DNA of 64,000 bases from the NCBI RefSeq assembly GCF_001514285.1, contig NZ_KQ949029.1:290134-354133 (forward strand), written 5' to 3'. This DNA is from Streptomyces sp. DSM 15324. GTDB lineage: Bacteria > Actinomycetota > Actinomycetes > Streptomycetales > Streptomycetaceae. Positions 1 through 10,143 of this stretch are shown here, in pieces. The position numbers and the translations under genes were made by a program. Position 1 is the stretch's first letter. Each line of letters opens with the position of its first letter. The notes under the pieces are model-generated. The model had not been told where the DNA came from. It saw nothing but the letters and a program-made list of their open reading frames with translations, and searched no databases.

Positions 1-142
1 CCGCACGGCAACGCCGTGACGTCCGCGGGGCCGCTCCGTCCGTCGCGGGCCGCCTGTCCGCCCGGACGCCGGGCGAGGTCCCGGGAGGTACGGCACCTGC
101 CCGGGCGTCGTCCGCCGGCCGCCCCCACGTCCGGCGCCTGGG

Positions 143-832
143 TCAGGCCGGGTGCGGCGGCGTGATGCCGAGCCGCTGCGCGAGTTCCCCGGCGTCGACG
201 CCGTACGTCTCCCGGATCCGTATGCCCTCGGAGCCGACGTCGAAGACGCCGTGGTCGGTGTAGACGCGGCTGACGCAACCGAGGCCGGTGAGGGGGTAGG
301 CGCACCGCGGGACGAGCTTGGGCTCGCCGGAGCGGGTGAAGAGCGTCATCATCACGTAGACGTCCTTGGCTCCGATGGCGAGGTCCATGGCGCCGCCGAC
401 GGCGGGGATGTCGTCGGGCCTGCCGGTGGTCCAGTTGGCGAGGTCGCCGTTGAAGGCGACCTCGTAGGCGCCGAGGACACAGACGTCGAGGTGGCCGCCG
501 CGCATCATGGCGAAGGAGTCGGCGTGGTGGAAGTAGGCCGCGCCCGGCAGTTCGGTCACCGGGACCTTGCCCGCGTTGGTCAGGTCGGGGTCGATGGCGT
601 CACCCTCGGCCTTCGGCCCCATGTTGAGCATGCCGTTCTCGGTGTGCAGCACCACTCCGGAGCCGGCCGGCAGATGGTCGGCGATCTTGGTGGGCTGCCC
701 GATGCCGAGGTTGACGAAGGAGCCGGCCGGGATGTCGCGGGCGACCACGGCGGCCAGTTCGTCCATCGAGAGACGGTGGTCGGCGCTCCTCGGCGGCCCG
801 GGGTACGCCCGGTCGGCGGTCGTGGTGGTCAT
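143..832 (-). CDS. pcaJ: 3-oxoadipate CoA-transferase subunit B (PcaJ)
   Basis: Beta subunit of a family I CoA-transferase that, with the neighbouring alpha subunit, moves CoA from succinyl-CoA to 3-oxoadipate in the beta-ketoadipate pathway, in the cytoplasm. The 229-residue protein has the normal subunit length and carries the ENG motif (E65) that supplies the catalytic glutamate which forms the enzyme-CoA thioester in this family, inside HTENGMLNMGP. Its ATG overlaps the stop of pcaI by four bases (829-832), so the two are translationally coupled as last genes of the pcaF-pcaI-pcaJ operon. A closely related acetoacetate (ScoB-type) transferase is the alternative; the adjacent PcaF-type thiolase and LysR gene favour the 3-oxoadipate role. 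Confidence 0.85.
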   Translation of the reverse strand: MTTTTADRAYPGPPRSADHRLSMDELAAVVARDIPAGSFVNLGIGQPTKIADHLPAGSGVVLHTENGMLNMGPKAEGDAIDPDLTNAGKVPVTELPGAAYFHHADSFAMMRGGHLDVCVLGAYEVAFNGDLANWTTGRPDDIPAVGGAMDLAIGAKDVYVMMTLFTRSGEPKLVPRCAYPLTGLGCVSRVYTDHGVFDVGSEGIRIRETYGVDAGELAQRLGITPPHPA

Positions 833-1520
833 CGGGCCCCCTGGACGGTGTAGTGACGGGCGGTCACCTGGACGATCCGGTCGACGTAGATGGACGGGGT
901 GACGACGGCCTCGGGGTCGATCGTCCCCGGCTCGACGACCTGGTCGACCTGGACGATGGTCGTCGTCGCGGCCGTGGCCATGACCGGTCCGAAGTTACGG
1001 GCCGTCCTGCGGTAGACGAGGTTGCCCATCGTGTCCGCGACATGGGCACCGATCAGCGCGTAGTCACCCTTGATCGGGTACTCCAACAGGTACGTGCGGC
1101 CGTCGATCTCGCGCACCTCCTTGCCCTCCGCCAGCGGTGTGCCGACCGCGGTCGGGCAGTAGAAGGCGCCGATGCCGGCGCCGGCCGCGCGCATCCGCTC
1201 GGCGAGGTTGCCCTGCGGCACCACCTCGAGTTCGATCTTCCCGGCGCGGTAGAGGTCGTCGAAGACCCAGGAGTCGGACTGGCGCGGGAAGGAGCACAGC
1301 ACCTTGCGCACCCGGCCTGCGGCCAGCAGCGCCGCCAGGCCGACATCGCCGTTGCCCGCGTTGTTGGACACGATGGTGAGGTCCTTCGCGCCCTGCCGGA
1401 TGAGCGCGTCGATCAGGTCGAACGGCATTCCCGCCAGGCCGAAGCCGCCGACCAGGACGGTCGCGCCGTCCTCGATGCCGGCGACCGCCGCATCCGCGCT
1501 GTCGAGGATCTCCGCCCGGC

Positions 1521-1524
<4 letters not shown>
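829..1524 (-). CDS. pcaI: 3-oxoadipate CoA-transferase subunit A (PcaI)
   Basis: Alpha subunit of the family I CoA-transferase, partner of PcaJ. The 231-residue protein begins VSRAEILDSADAAV and has the glycine loop VGGFGLAGMP near residue 40 that binds CoA and forms the oxyanion hole in this family. I chose the GTG at 1524 because it overlaps the pcaF stop (GTGA, 1521-1524); the reading frame stays open far upstream, but that stretch is an antisense shadow of the thiolase. Overlaps with both neighbours indicate one transcript and coupled translation giving equal subunit amounts. Confidence 0.85.
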
Positions 1525-2726
<1,202 letters not shown>

Positions 2727-2751
2727 GCCAGCGACGCTAGTGCCCGTAAGC

Positions 2752-2789
2752 GATATTCTGAAGTACGCATATCCCGGCCGATTGATATG
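2752..2789. promoter_or_regulatory. Probable LysR operator between pcaF and its regulator
   Basis: The 71-base divergent intergenic space contains two overlapping inverted repeats built from one half-site: GATAT (2752-2756) with ATATC (2769-2773), spaced by 12, and CATATC (2768-2773) with GATATG (2784-2789), spaced by 10. The middle arm is shared. This AT-containing pattern stands out in GC-rich DNA and fits the T-N(11-12)-A architecture of LysR sites. It would place the regulator over both the pcaFIJ promoter and its own start. Confidence 0.6.
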
Positions 2790-2797
2790 GGTGACAT

Positions 2798-3679
2798 ATG
2801 GATCTGCGGCACCTGCGGTACTTCGTGACGGTGGCCGAGGAGCGGCACTTCGGGCGGGCGGCCGAGCGGCTCCACATGGCGCAGCCGCCGCTGTCCCAGC
2901 AGATCCGGCAGTTGGAGGCGGAGCTCGGCGTCCAGCTGTTGCAGCGGACCACGCGCCGCGTCGACCTGACCGAGGCGGGCCGGACCTATCTGGCACGGGC
3001 GCGCGCGATCCTCGCCGATGTCGACGAGGCCGCCCACCAGGCACGGCTCGTCGCGGCCGGCTCCGTCGGGCACCTGGCGATCGGGTGTGTCGGCTCGGCG
3101 ACGTACAGCCTCCTGCCCGCGCTCTCGCGCCGTCTCACGGCGGAACTGCCCGGCGTCGACTTCTCCTTCCGCGGCGAGATGCTCGCGCCCGACCAGGTCG
3201 ACGCGCTGCGCGCCGGCGCGATCGACGTGGCGCTGCTGCGCCCGGTGGCGGCCGACCTCTCCCTCACCGTGCACACCCTGCGCCGGGACCGGCTGGTCGT
3301 CGCCGTACCGGTCGACCACCCGCTCGCCCGCCGGAAACGGCTGCGCGTCGCGGACCTGGCGGGGACCGACCTCATCGTGCACTCCGCCGACCGCCGGTCG
3401 GTGATGTACGACGTCGTCCTGGGCCTGTTGCGCGACGCCGGCGTCGAACCGCGCATCCGGCACGAGGTCGGTGAGACCTCGACGCTGGTGACCCTCGTGG
3501 CCGGCGGCCTCGGCGTCGCGGTGGTACCGCAACCGGTGACGGCGCTGGCGCTCGACGGCGTCGCCTACCTGCCGCTGTCCGGGGCCGACGCCCGCGTGGA
3601 GCTGGCCGTGGCCCACCGGGCCGACCGCGCCGAACCGCACCTGGCCCGCACCGTGGGGATCATCCGGGCGGTGATCTGA
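2798..3679 (+). CDS. LysR-family regulator of the pca operon
   Basis: A 293-residue LysR-type regulator. The N-terminal winged helix (residues 1-60) is canonical: MDLRHLRYFVTVAEERHFGRA and AQPPLSQQIRQLEAELG. The rest is a periplasmic-binding-like effector domain with the GVAVVPQPV segment typical of the family. The sequence start resembles CatM/BenM/PcaQ-like aromatic regulators that sense muconate or protocatechuate-type intermediates. Its divergent position from pcaF suggests it activates the pca genes with an aromatic-pathway inducer; which inducer is not visible. No strong ribosome binding site precedes the ATG at 2798. Confidence 0.85.
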   Translation: MDLRHLRYFVTVAEERHFGRAAERLHMAQPPLSQQIRQLEAELGVQLLQRTTRRVDLTEAGRTYLARARAILADVDEAAHQARLVAAGSVGHLAIGCVGSATYSLLPALSRRLTAELPGVDFSFRGEMLAPDQVDALRAGAIDVALLRPVAADLSLTVHTLRRDRLVVAVPVDHPLARRKRLRVADLAGTDLIVHSADRRSVMYDVVLGLLRDAGVEPRIRHEVGETSTLVTLVAGGLGVAVVPQPVTALALDGVAYLPLSGADARVELAVAHRADRAEPHLARTVGIIRAVI

Positions 3680-3680
3680 G

Positions 3681-3821
3681 GTGCGGCCCACCGAGGACGC
3701 CGCAGCGGCCCTCGACGTGGCGCGGCGGATCAGGTCCGGCATCTGTCACATCAACGGCGCCACCGTGCACGACGCGCTCTGGATCACGATCCAGTCCGGA
3801 TCCCGCCACTACCCCGTCTGA
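3681..3821 (+). pseudogene. Aldehyde dehydrogenase (vanillin-type) C-terminal remnant
   Basis: A 46-codon open stretch reads VRPTEDAAAALDVARRIRSG, then ICHINGATVHD, then a jump to LWITIQSGSRHYPV and a stop. The first part matches the C-terminal region of vanillin/salicylaldehyde-type aldehyde dehydrogenases (ICHINGPTVHDE...), and the end matches their last residues, but about 35 residues between them are missing and everything N-terminal, including the catalytic Cys, is gone. It begins one base after the LysR stop. This is a doubly deleted remnant, the first of a series of broken catabolic genes. Confidence 0.65.
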
Positions 3822-3862
3822 CGACCTGTACCGGAAATCCCCGCCTCTCCAAGGAGTCGCCC

Positions 3863-4459
3863 ATGTCGCAGGCGGACGGAGACCGCCACGAGATCCGGCA
3901 GCTCGTCGAGAACTGGGCGCTGTGGCGCGACGCCGGGAACTGGGACCGCTTCGCCTCGCTCTGGCATCCGCGCGACGGCTGGATGACCGCCACCTGGTTC
4001 CGGGCAGCGCCGGCGACTTCATCAGGGCCAGTCGTGAGAGCTTCGAGAACGGAGTCAGGATCCGTCACTTCCTGGGCGGTCACACCGCGGACATCACCGG
4101 CGACCGCGCCGTGGCCCAGACCAAGATGACCATCACCCGGCGTGCGACCATCGAAGGCGTAGAGGTCGACGTCGTCTGCACGGGCCGCTTCCTCCACTTC
4201 CTCGCCCGCCACGAGGGACGCTGGACTCTCGTACGCAGGCAGCCGATCTATGAGCGGGACCGGCTCGACACCGTCGACCCCGCCGCCTCGCCGACCCTGG
4301 ATCCCGGCCTCCCGAACCGGTTTCCCGGCCGGGTACGGGCACCTGGCCCACCTGCAGACGAAGGCGGGTTTCACGGTGCGGCAGGGACTCCCCGGCCTCA
4401 CCGGCACAGCGGTCGAGCAGTTCTACTCGGAAGGCAAGCAGTGGCTGACGGAAGCCTGA
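3863..4459 (+). pseudogene. SnoaL/NTF2-like protein with two frameshifts
   Basis: The gene opens at ATG 3863 with MSQADGDRHEIRQLVENW, a typical start of SnoaL-like (NTF2 fold) proteins found in aromatic degradation operons. After TATWF (about 4003) one base is missing and the sense continues in the next frame (FIRASRESFENGVRIRHFLG ... LVRRQPIYERDRLDTVDP). Near 4325 an extra C returns it to the first frame, giving FPAGYGHLAHLQTKAGFTV and ending WLTEA. The two compensating shifts change the frame over roughly 105 codons, so the product is not functional unless these are sequencing errors. The stop overlaps the next start (TGATG). Confidence 0.65.
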
Positions 4460-4785
4460 TGCGGTTCACCCACGAGACCCTGCCCCAGCGGGTGGTGTTC
4501 GCGGCGGGCGGATCGCCCTCCGCCGTGGCGGCGGAGGCGCGGATCGCCCAGGCCCTCGGCACCGGCCACGGCACGACCCGCACGGCGAGCGCCGGGCTCG
4601 CCGCCCTGCGCGAGGTGCTGGGCGCACCGCGGGCCCTGCGTGACTACGGCATGCCCGAGGAGGGCATCGCCAAGGCACTGGAACCGATCATCAAGGCGAT
4701 CCCGGCCGGCAATCCCACACCTGTCACCCACGCGAACCTGACCCGGCTGCTGCAGGCGGCGTGGGCCGGCGAACCGATCAGCTGA
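4459..4785 (+). pseudogene. Maleylacetate reductase with large internal deletion
   Basis: The 108-residue frame joins the N terminus of an iron-type alcohol dehydrogenase/maleylacetate reductase (MRFTHETLPQRVVFAAG) directly to its C terminus (ARIAQALG ... LGAPRALRDYGMPEEGI, ending LLQAAWAGEPIS). The intact enzyme is about 350 residues; the missing middle includes the NAD-binding glycine loop and the metal-ligand histidines, so it cannot be active. The reading frame is preserved across the deletion. In the intact pathway the enzyme turns maleylacetate into 3-oxoadipate, exactly the substrate of the neighbouring PcaIJ. Confidence 0.65.
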
Positions 4786-4795
4786 GAGAGGCCGC

Positions 4796-5215
4796 ATGGC
4801 AACCTACGTCAACCCGGACCCGGCCCGCCGCGACGGCACCGGCCCGGTCCACCGCGAGGTGTCGCCGGAGCAGCGGGCGATCGAGCAGCGGCTCGTGGAC
4901 AGCGTCGTCGCCTCCTTCGACGCCTGCGCGGACGCTCGGCTGAAGGAACTCATGGTCGGCCTGGTCAGACACCTGCACTCCTTCATCCGTGAGGTGCGGC
5001 TGACCGAGGAGGAGTGGGGCGCGGCGATCAATTTCCTCACCCGGGCCGGGCACATCACCGACGACGTCCGGCAGGAGTTCATCCTGTTGTCCGACACCCT
5101 CGGTGCGAGCATGCAGACGATCAACGTCAACAACCAGTCGTACGAGGGCGCCACGGAGGCGACCGTCTTCGGTCCGTTCTTCGGTCCGTTCTTCGAGTCA
5201 TGGCCGGAAGACTGA
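4796..5215 (+). pseudogene. Hydroxyquinol 1,2-dioxygenase, C-terminally truncated
   Basis: The 139 residues match the N-terminal helical dimerisation domain of intradiol (hydroxyquinol/catechol) dioxygenases: IREVRLTEEEWGAAINFLTR, QEFILLSDTLGAS and GATEATVFGPFF are characteristic. The full enzyme is about 290 residues; here the catalytic beta-sandwich with the Tyr/His iron ligands is missing. The break follows a 12-base tandem duplication giving GPFFGPFF, then a few residues and a stop. The truncated end runs into the start of the following SDR gene. Confidence 0.75.
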
Positions 5216-5605
5216 CCGGCAGGACGGCCGTCGTGACGGGGGGCAGCACCGGCATCGGCCAGGAGATCGCCCGCAGGCTCGCGGCGGAGGGGGCGGACAT
5301 CGCGGTCGCGGACGTCGAGCCGGCCGACGGGACGCGGGCCCTCGTCGAGCGGACCGGCCGTCGCTTCTTCAGCGCCGAGGTCGACGTCTGCGACGAGGAC
5401 GCCGTCCACGCTTTCGCCGCACGCGTCCGCGGCGCGCTCGGCACCACCGACATCCTGGTGCGTGGACGGCGCCTTCCTCACCGCCAGGGCGTTCCTGCCG
5501 GACCTGAAGGCCTCAGAGGCGGGACGGATCGTCAACATCACCTCCTCCAGCTACTGGACTCTCCTACGTCTCCGCCAAGGGGGCCCTGAACGGCGCGTCC
5601 CGTGG
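5200..5605 (+). pseudogene. Short-chain dehydrogenase remnant, multiply deleted
   Basis: From ATG 5200 the frame reads MAGRLTGRTAVVTGGSTGIG, a classical SDR cofactor loop, through to ALGTTDILV. The NNAG strand and the following ~35 residues are absent. In another frame VDGAFLTARAFLPDLKASEA and GRIVNITSSSYW follow, then a third frame gives YVSAKGALNGAS with the YxxxK catalytic pair, and the gene ends there about 70 residues short. At least two deletions with frame changes make this dead. It likely encoded the last enzyme of the eroded hydroxyquinol-type operon. Confidence 0.65.
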
Positions 5606-5611
5606 CCGTCG

Positions 5612-6478
5612 TCAGCTCTCGGCCCGCTCCACGGGGAGCCACAGCTCGGCGTCCGCCTCCGTCCCGTCCGGGGACAGCCGGGTGCGCAGGATCTCCGGAC
5701 CGGGCCTGCTGCGGTACGGATTGGACGGGAACCACTGGGTGAACACGTCCCGCCACAGCTCCTGGATGGCTTGCGGCGCGGGCCCCGAGGCGGTGAAGAC
5801 CGCCCAGGTGCCGGCCGGGACGGCGAGCACCGAGGCGCCCTCGGGGGCGGCGGCGGACGTGATCACCCCTTGGTAGTAGTCCAGCTCGGTGCCCTCGGCC
5901 CGGCTCGGGTCCAGGTCGTCGCAGACCGCGACGATGCCCCGCGGCTCCTGGTCGGACAGCTTCTCCAACTGCTCCAGCCGTCGCCGGCCGATGCCGCGGA
6001 CGAAGTCGATGATGGCCTGGTTCGGCCCCCTGTGCACCAGAGGCACCCGGGCCCTGGGCCCCACGACCGTGAAGTCCGGCCGGTCCACCACGCGATAGCG
6101 CATGCTGCTGTTCCCTTCTACGGTGAGGCGGAAGGACAACCGCGGCTGGGAGACGAGCGCGGCGCCGGTGCGCCGGGCCTCCCCCGGGCCCACGCCGTGC
6201 ATGGCCCGGAACGCCCGGGCGAACGCCTCGCCCGAGCCGTAGCCGTACCGCACCGCGATCTCCAGCAGCGACTCCCGGCCCGCGAGCACCTCGGCGCCGG
6301 CGACGGTGAGCCGGCGCCGCCGGACGTACTCCGACAGCGGCATGCCCGCGAGCGCGGAGAACATCCGGCGCAGGTGGTACTCCGAGGTGGCGGCGACGCG
6401 GGCCAGTTCGGTCACGTCGACCTGCCCGTCGAGACGGCCCTCGATGTCCTCCATGGCCTGGTTGAGACGCTCCAGCAC
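5612..6478 (-). CDS. AraC-family regulator with GyrI-like effector domain
   Basis: A 288-residue regulator. Residues 1-110 form the double helix-turn-helix of AraC proteins (DVTELARVAATSEYHLRRMF and later GYGSGEAFARAFRAMHG). Residues about 125-288 form a GyrI-like/SOUL-type small-molecule binding domain, as in Rob/BmrR-like multidrug or stress regulators. It is the first intact gene after the broken block and is transcribed toward it; it lies 79 bases downstream of the NAD kinase gene on the same strand. No target operon is obvious next to it. Confidence 0.85.
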   Translation of the reverse strand: MLERLNQAMEDIEGRLDGQVDVTELARVAATSEYHLRRMFSALAGMPLSEYVRRRRLTVAGAEVLAGRESLLEIAVRYGYGSGEAFARAFRAMHGVGPGEARRTGAALVSQPRLSFRLTVEGNSSMRYRVVDRPDFTVVGPRARVPLVHRGPNQAIIDFVRGIGRRRLEQLEKLSDQEPRGIVAVCDDLDPSRAEGTELDYYQGVITSAAAPEGASVLAVPAGTWAVFTASGPAPQAIQELWRDVFTQWFPSNPYRSRPGPEILRTRLSPDGTEADAELWLPVERAES

Positions 6479-6557
6479 GTCCGGTCCCCTTCCCTTTCCC
6501 GGTCACCAGACTAGGAAGCGGCTCCCTCCCCGACCCGACATCCTGTGCCCGATCGGA

Positions 6558-7643
6558 TCAGGTACGGTCGCTCTCCGCGGGCGCGGGGGACGCCGGAACC
6601 GTCAGCAGGGACAGATGGGCGAGGTCTCCGGGCGGGGGTGTCGTCACCGACCACAGCGGTGCGGGGGAACCGTCGGCGATCGCGGCCGGGGCGTCGGTCA
6701 GTTTCATCCGCTCGCGCAGGCGGCCGTAGAAGTCCATCGGGCCCAGCCGGACGGCGCGCAGACGGCGCGGCGCGGCGTACACGCCGATCCAGTCCCCCGG
6801 GTCGAGCACGCCCCGCAGCTGGCCGTCGATGCTGACCGCGGCCGGCCCCGACCGGTCGAGGAGACGCAGCCCGACCGGCTCGTCGGGCGCGGTGACGACC
6901 GAACGGTCGAAGGTCATGTGCGGGGCGACCGGGGTGAAGACGAGAGCCTCCGCACGGGGCGAGACGACGGGCCCGCCCGCGGCGAAACTGTAGGCCGTCG
7001 AGCCGGTCGGGGTGGCGACGAGCAGCGCGTCGGCCGAGTAGGAGGCCAGGAGCCTGCCGGAGACATAGACCCCGACGGACACCTGCCGGTCCCGGACCAG
7101 CTTCTCCAGGACGACGTCGTTGAGCGCGGTGACGTCCAGCGGGATGCCCCAGTCCTTGTCGACCTCGCAGTCCTGGCGCACCTGCGGAGGCGGCAGGAGC
7201 GGTCCGCGGCCGTACCCGATGAGCGATTCCATGCCCGCCGGCACCTCCAGCCTGCGCGAGGCCCGCAGGGCGAGCAGCATGCGGCTGTCGACCTCGAACC
7301 GGTCCTCGCGGACCGCGTCCAGCGCCGAGCGCACCGCGGCGGCCGACACCTCCGTCAGGAAGCCCACCCGGCCCAGGTCGACCCCCAGGACCAGGGAGCC
7401 GTTCTCGGCGGCCAGCCGTGCGCCGCGCAGGAAGGTGCCGTCGCCGCCCAGGGTCACCACGAGGTCGGGGTCGCCTCCCGCCTCGACCTCCTCGCGGGCG
7501 TCGCGCCGCCCGCCGTCGTGCCACACGTCGATGTCCGTGCACCGCACGGCGTGCTTCCCGCACCAGGCGCGGACCAGTCCGGCCGCCGCGACGGCCTCCG
7601 GGCGTCCGCCGTGCACGACCAGGCCGAGCCGGTTCACTGTCAC
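6558..7643 (-). CDS. NAD kinase
   Basis: ATP- or polyphosphate-dependent NAD kinase that makes NADP. Key family motifs are present: LGGDGTFLRGA (GGDGT at 66-70), ATPTGSTAYSFAAGGP and SIDGQ. The product from the GTG at 7643 is 361 residues, somewhat longer than the usual ~300 because of insertions around residues 170-185 and a C-terminal extension. The start was chosen because GGAGG lies five bases upstream of GTG 7643. Streptomycetes normally carry more than one NAD kinase; this divergent one may be a stress- or pathway-linked paralogue, beside an FdhF-like oxidoreductase. Confidence 0.85.
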   Translation of the reverse strand: MTVNRLGLVVHGGRPEAVAAAGLVRAWCGKHAVRCTDIDVWHDGGRRDAREEVEAGGDPDLVVTLGGDGTFLRGARLAAENGSLVLGVDLGRVGFLTEVSAAAVRSALDAVREDRFEVDSRMLLALRASRRLEVPAGMESLIGYGRGPLLPPPQVRQDCEVDKDWGIPLDVTALNDVVLEKLVRDRQVSVGVYVSGRLLASYSADALLVATPTGSTAYSFAAGGPVVSPRAEALVFTPVAPHMTFDRSVVTAPDEPVGLRLLDRSGPAAVSIDGQLRGVLDPGDWIGVYAAPRRLRAVRLGPMDFYGRLRERMKLTDAPAAIADGSPAPLWSVTTPPPGDLAHLSLLTVPASPAPAESDRT

Positions 7644-7842
7644 ATGCGCCTCCGGGCGATCTGGGTCACCGAACGGCGGCCCCGGTACGCAGCACTCCGT
7701 TCCCCTCTCCTCGATGGTGGCGCGGACGGACCCGCCTTGTCTCCTCCGCGCCGCCCATTCGGCCCGCCGGCACCCCGGCCGCGGCCGGCTGCCGGGCGTC
7801 CGGTCGGGGCGCACGGCGTCCGTGTCGAACCGGGTCGGCCCG

Positions 7843-10143
7843 TCACCGCTGCGGTGCGGGCTCCAGGCGGACGATCACGCTCTTCGACGTGGGGGTGTTG
7901 CTGATGTCGGCGACGCTGTCGAGGGGGACCAGGACGTTGGTCTCGGGGTAGTAGGCGGCGGCCGAGCCGCGGGGGGTCGGGTAGGCGATGGCACGGAAGC
8001 CGTCGGCGCGGCGTTCGGAGCCGTCGGTCCAGACGCTGACGAGATCGACGAGGCTGCCGTCGTCGAGGCCGAGGTCGGTGAGGTCGGCGCGGTTGACCAG
8101 GACGACGCGCCGGCCGCCCTTGATGCCCCGGTAGCGGTCGTCCATCGCGTAGGGGATCGTGTTCCACTGGTCGTGCGAGCGCAGGGTCTGCAAAACCAGG
8201 TGGCCCTCGGGCGCCCGGAGCATGGTGAAGTCGTTGGCGGTGAAGACGGCCTTGCCGGTCGGGGTGCGGAACACCTTGTCGTTGACCGGGTTGGGCAGAC
8301 GGAAGCCTCCCGGGCGCCGTACCCGCTCGTTGAAGTCGTGGAAGCCGTCGACGACCCGGGCGATGCGGTCGCGGACGAGGTCGTAGTCGGCTTCGAAGTC
8401 CGCCCAGGGGATGTCCGCTCCGCTCTCCCGGCCCTTCAGCGTCCTGCGGGCCAGGCGACTGATGATGGACACCTCGCTCAGCAGGTGCGGGGAGGCGGGG
8501 GCGAGGCGGCCGCGGGTCGTGTGCACCTCGCTCATCGAGTCCTCGACCGTCATGAACTGCTCTCCGCCGCCCTGGACGTCCCGGTCGCTGCGGCCGAGCG
8601 TGGGCAGGATCAGGGCGGTGCGTCCGCACACCGTGTGCGAGCGGTTGAGCTTCGTCGAGATGTGCGCGGTCAGACGGCAGGTGCGCAGGGCGCGCTCGGT
8701 GGCGTCGCTGTCGGGCGAGGCTCGTACGAAGTTGCCGGCGACGCCGACGAAGAGCTTGGCCCGTCCGTCGAGCATGGCCCGGATGGAGTCGACGGAGTCC
8801 AGTCCGTGCCGGGTCGGAGCGGTGAAGCGGAACTCCTCCCCCAGCCGGTCCAGGAACACCTGCGGCATCCGCTCCCAGATCCCCATGGTGCGGTCGCCCT
8901 GAACGTTGCTGTGCCCGCGCACCGGGCAGACGCCCGCCGCGGGCCGGCCGATGTTGCCGCGCAGGAGCAGGAAGTTCACGACCTCGCGGATGGTCGGCAC
9001 GCCGTGCTTGTGCTGGGTCAGCCCCATCGCCCAGCAGACGATGACGCTGCGGCTGGCCAGCACCCTCTCGTGGACCTGCTCGATCTCGTCCGTGGTCAGA
9101 CCGGTGGCCTCCAGGACCGCGTCCCAGGACGTCTGGCGGATGTGCTCGGCGAAGGCGTCGTACCCGGTGGTGTGCGCCTCGATGAAGTCACGGTCCAGGA
9201 CGGTGCCGGGCTCCTTGTCCTCCGCCTCCAGCAGCAGCAGGTTGAGGGCCTGGAACAGCGCCAGGTCGCCCCCGGGCCGTATCTGCAGGTACTGGTCGGC
9301 GATGTCCGTGCCGCGGCCGATGATCCCGCGTGCCTTCTGCGGGTGCTTGAAGCGCAGCAGTCCCGCCTCGGGCAGCGGGTTGACGGCGACGACACGGCCG
9401 CCGCGGCGCTTGGTCTCCTCCAGTGCGGACAGCATGCGCGGGTGGTTCGTGCCGGGGTTCTGTCCCACGACGAAGACCAGGTCGCAGTCGTAGAGGTCGT
9501 CGAGGCCGACGCTGCCCTTGCCGATGCCCAGGGTCTCGCCGAGGGCCGAGCCGCTGGACTCGTGGCACATGTTGGAGCAGTCGGGGAGGTTGTTGGTGCC
9601 GAAGGCCCGGGCGAAGAGCTGGAGCAGGAAGGCCGGCTCGTTCGCGAGCCTCCCCGAGGTGTAGAAGAGGGCCTCGTCCGGGTGGTCCAGGGCGCGCAGC
9701 TCCTCGGCGAGCAGGTCCAGCGCCTCGTCCCAGCCGATCGGCTCGTAGTGGGTCGCCCCCTCGCGCAGGACCATCGGTTCGGTGAGCCGGCCCTGCTGGT
9801 TGAGCCAGTAGTCGGACCTGCGGCTCAGCTCGTCGACGGAGTGCTGCCGGAAGAAGTCGGCGTTCACCCGCCGGGAGGTGGCCTCGTCGGCGATGTGCTT
9901 GGCGCCGTTCTCGCAGTACTCGTTGCGGTGTCGCTTGTCCGGCGCGGGCTCCGGCCAGGCGCAGCCCGGGCAGTCGAAGCCCTTGGCCTGGTTGATGGCG
10001 AGCAGGGTCAGCGCGGTGCGCTTCGGCGAGGTCTGGCCGAGGGCGTACCGGAGCGCGTGCGCGACCGCGGGAGCACCGGTCGCCCAGGTCTTGGGAGCCG
10101 ACACCGACACCTCGGTCCCGTCCGGTTCGTCCGTGTCCCGCAT
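7843..10143 (-). CDS. FdhF/YdeP-like molybdopterin oxidoreductase alpha subunit
   Basis: A 766-residue molybdopterin-dependent oxidoreductase of the FdhF/YdeP subgroup. The N-terminal iron-sulfur ligands are visible as CPGC (C58, C61) and YCENGAK (C77). DCSNMCHESSGSAL marks the molybdenum-site loop, GQNPGTNHPR and PVRGHSNVQGDRTMG are cofactor-binding motifs, and PTGKAVFTANDF starts the C-terminal molydopterin dinucleotide domain. No twin-arginine signal is present, so it is probably cytoplasmic. It stands alone without beta/gamma subunits or FdhD, so its electron partner is elsewhere. Relatives are called formate dehydrogenases or acid-resistance proteins; the true substrate is unknown. A LysR gene is divergent. 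Confidence 0.85.
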   Translation of the reverse strand: MRDTDEPDGTEVSVSAPKTWATGAPAVAHALRYALGQTSPKRTALTLLAINQAKGFDCPGCAWPEPAPDKRHRNEYCENGAKHIADEATSRRVNADFFRQHSVDELSRRSDYWLNQQGRLTEPMVLREGATHYEPIGWDEALDLLAEELRALDHPDEALFYTSGRLANEPAFLLQLFARAFGTNNLPDCSNMCHESSGSALGETLGIGKGSVGLDDLYDCDLVFVVGQNPGTNHPRMLSALEETKRRGGRVVAVNPLPEAGLLRFKHPQKARGIIGRGTDIADQYLQIRPGGDLALFQALNLLLLEAEDKEPGTVLDRDFIEAHTTGYDAFAEHIRQTSWDAVLEATGLTTDEIEQVHERVLASRSVIVCWAMGLTQHKHGVPTIREVVNFLLLRGNIGRPAAGVCPVRGHSNVQGDRTMGIWERMPQVFLDRLGEEFRFTAPTRHGLDSVDSIRAMLDGRAKLFVGVAGNFVRASPDSDATERALRTCRLTAHISTKLNRSHTVCGRTALILPTLGRSDRDVQGGGEQFMTVEDSMSEVHTTRGRLAPASPHLLSEVSIISRLARRTLKGRESGADIPWADFEADYDLVRDRIARVVDGFHDFNERVRRPGGFRLPNPVNDKVFRTPTGKAVFTANDFTMLRAPEGHLVLQTLRSHDQWNTIPYAMDDRYRGIKGGRRVVLVNRADLTDLGLDDGSLVDLVSVWTDGSERRADGFRAIAYPTPRGSAAAYYPETNVLVPLDSVADISNTPTSKSVIVRLEPAPQR

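Noticed and set aside
1..142. A gene at the left edge
   Set aside because: No frame with gene-like composition or motif; probably the spacer after pcaJ.
152..853. Long plus-strand open frames opposite the pca genes
   Set aside because: They are antisense shadows of pcaJ/pcaI: Arg/Gly/Val-biased, no domain, no start context.
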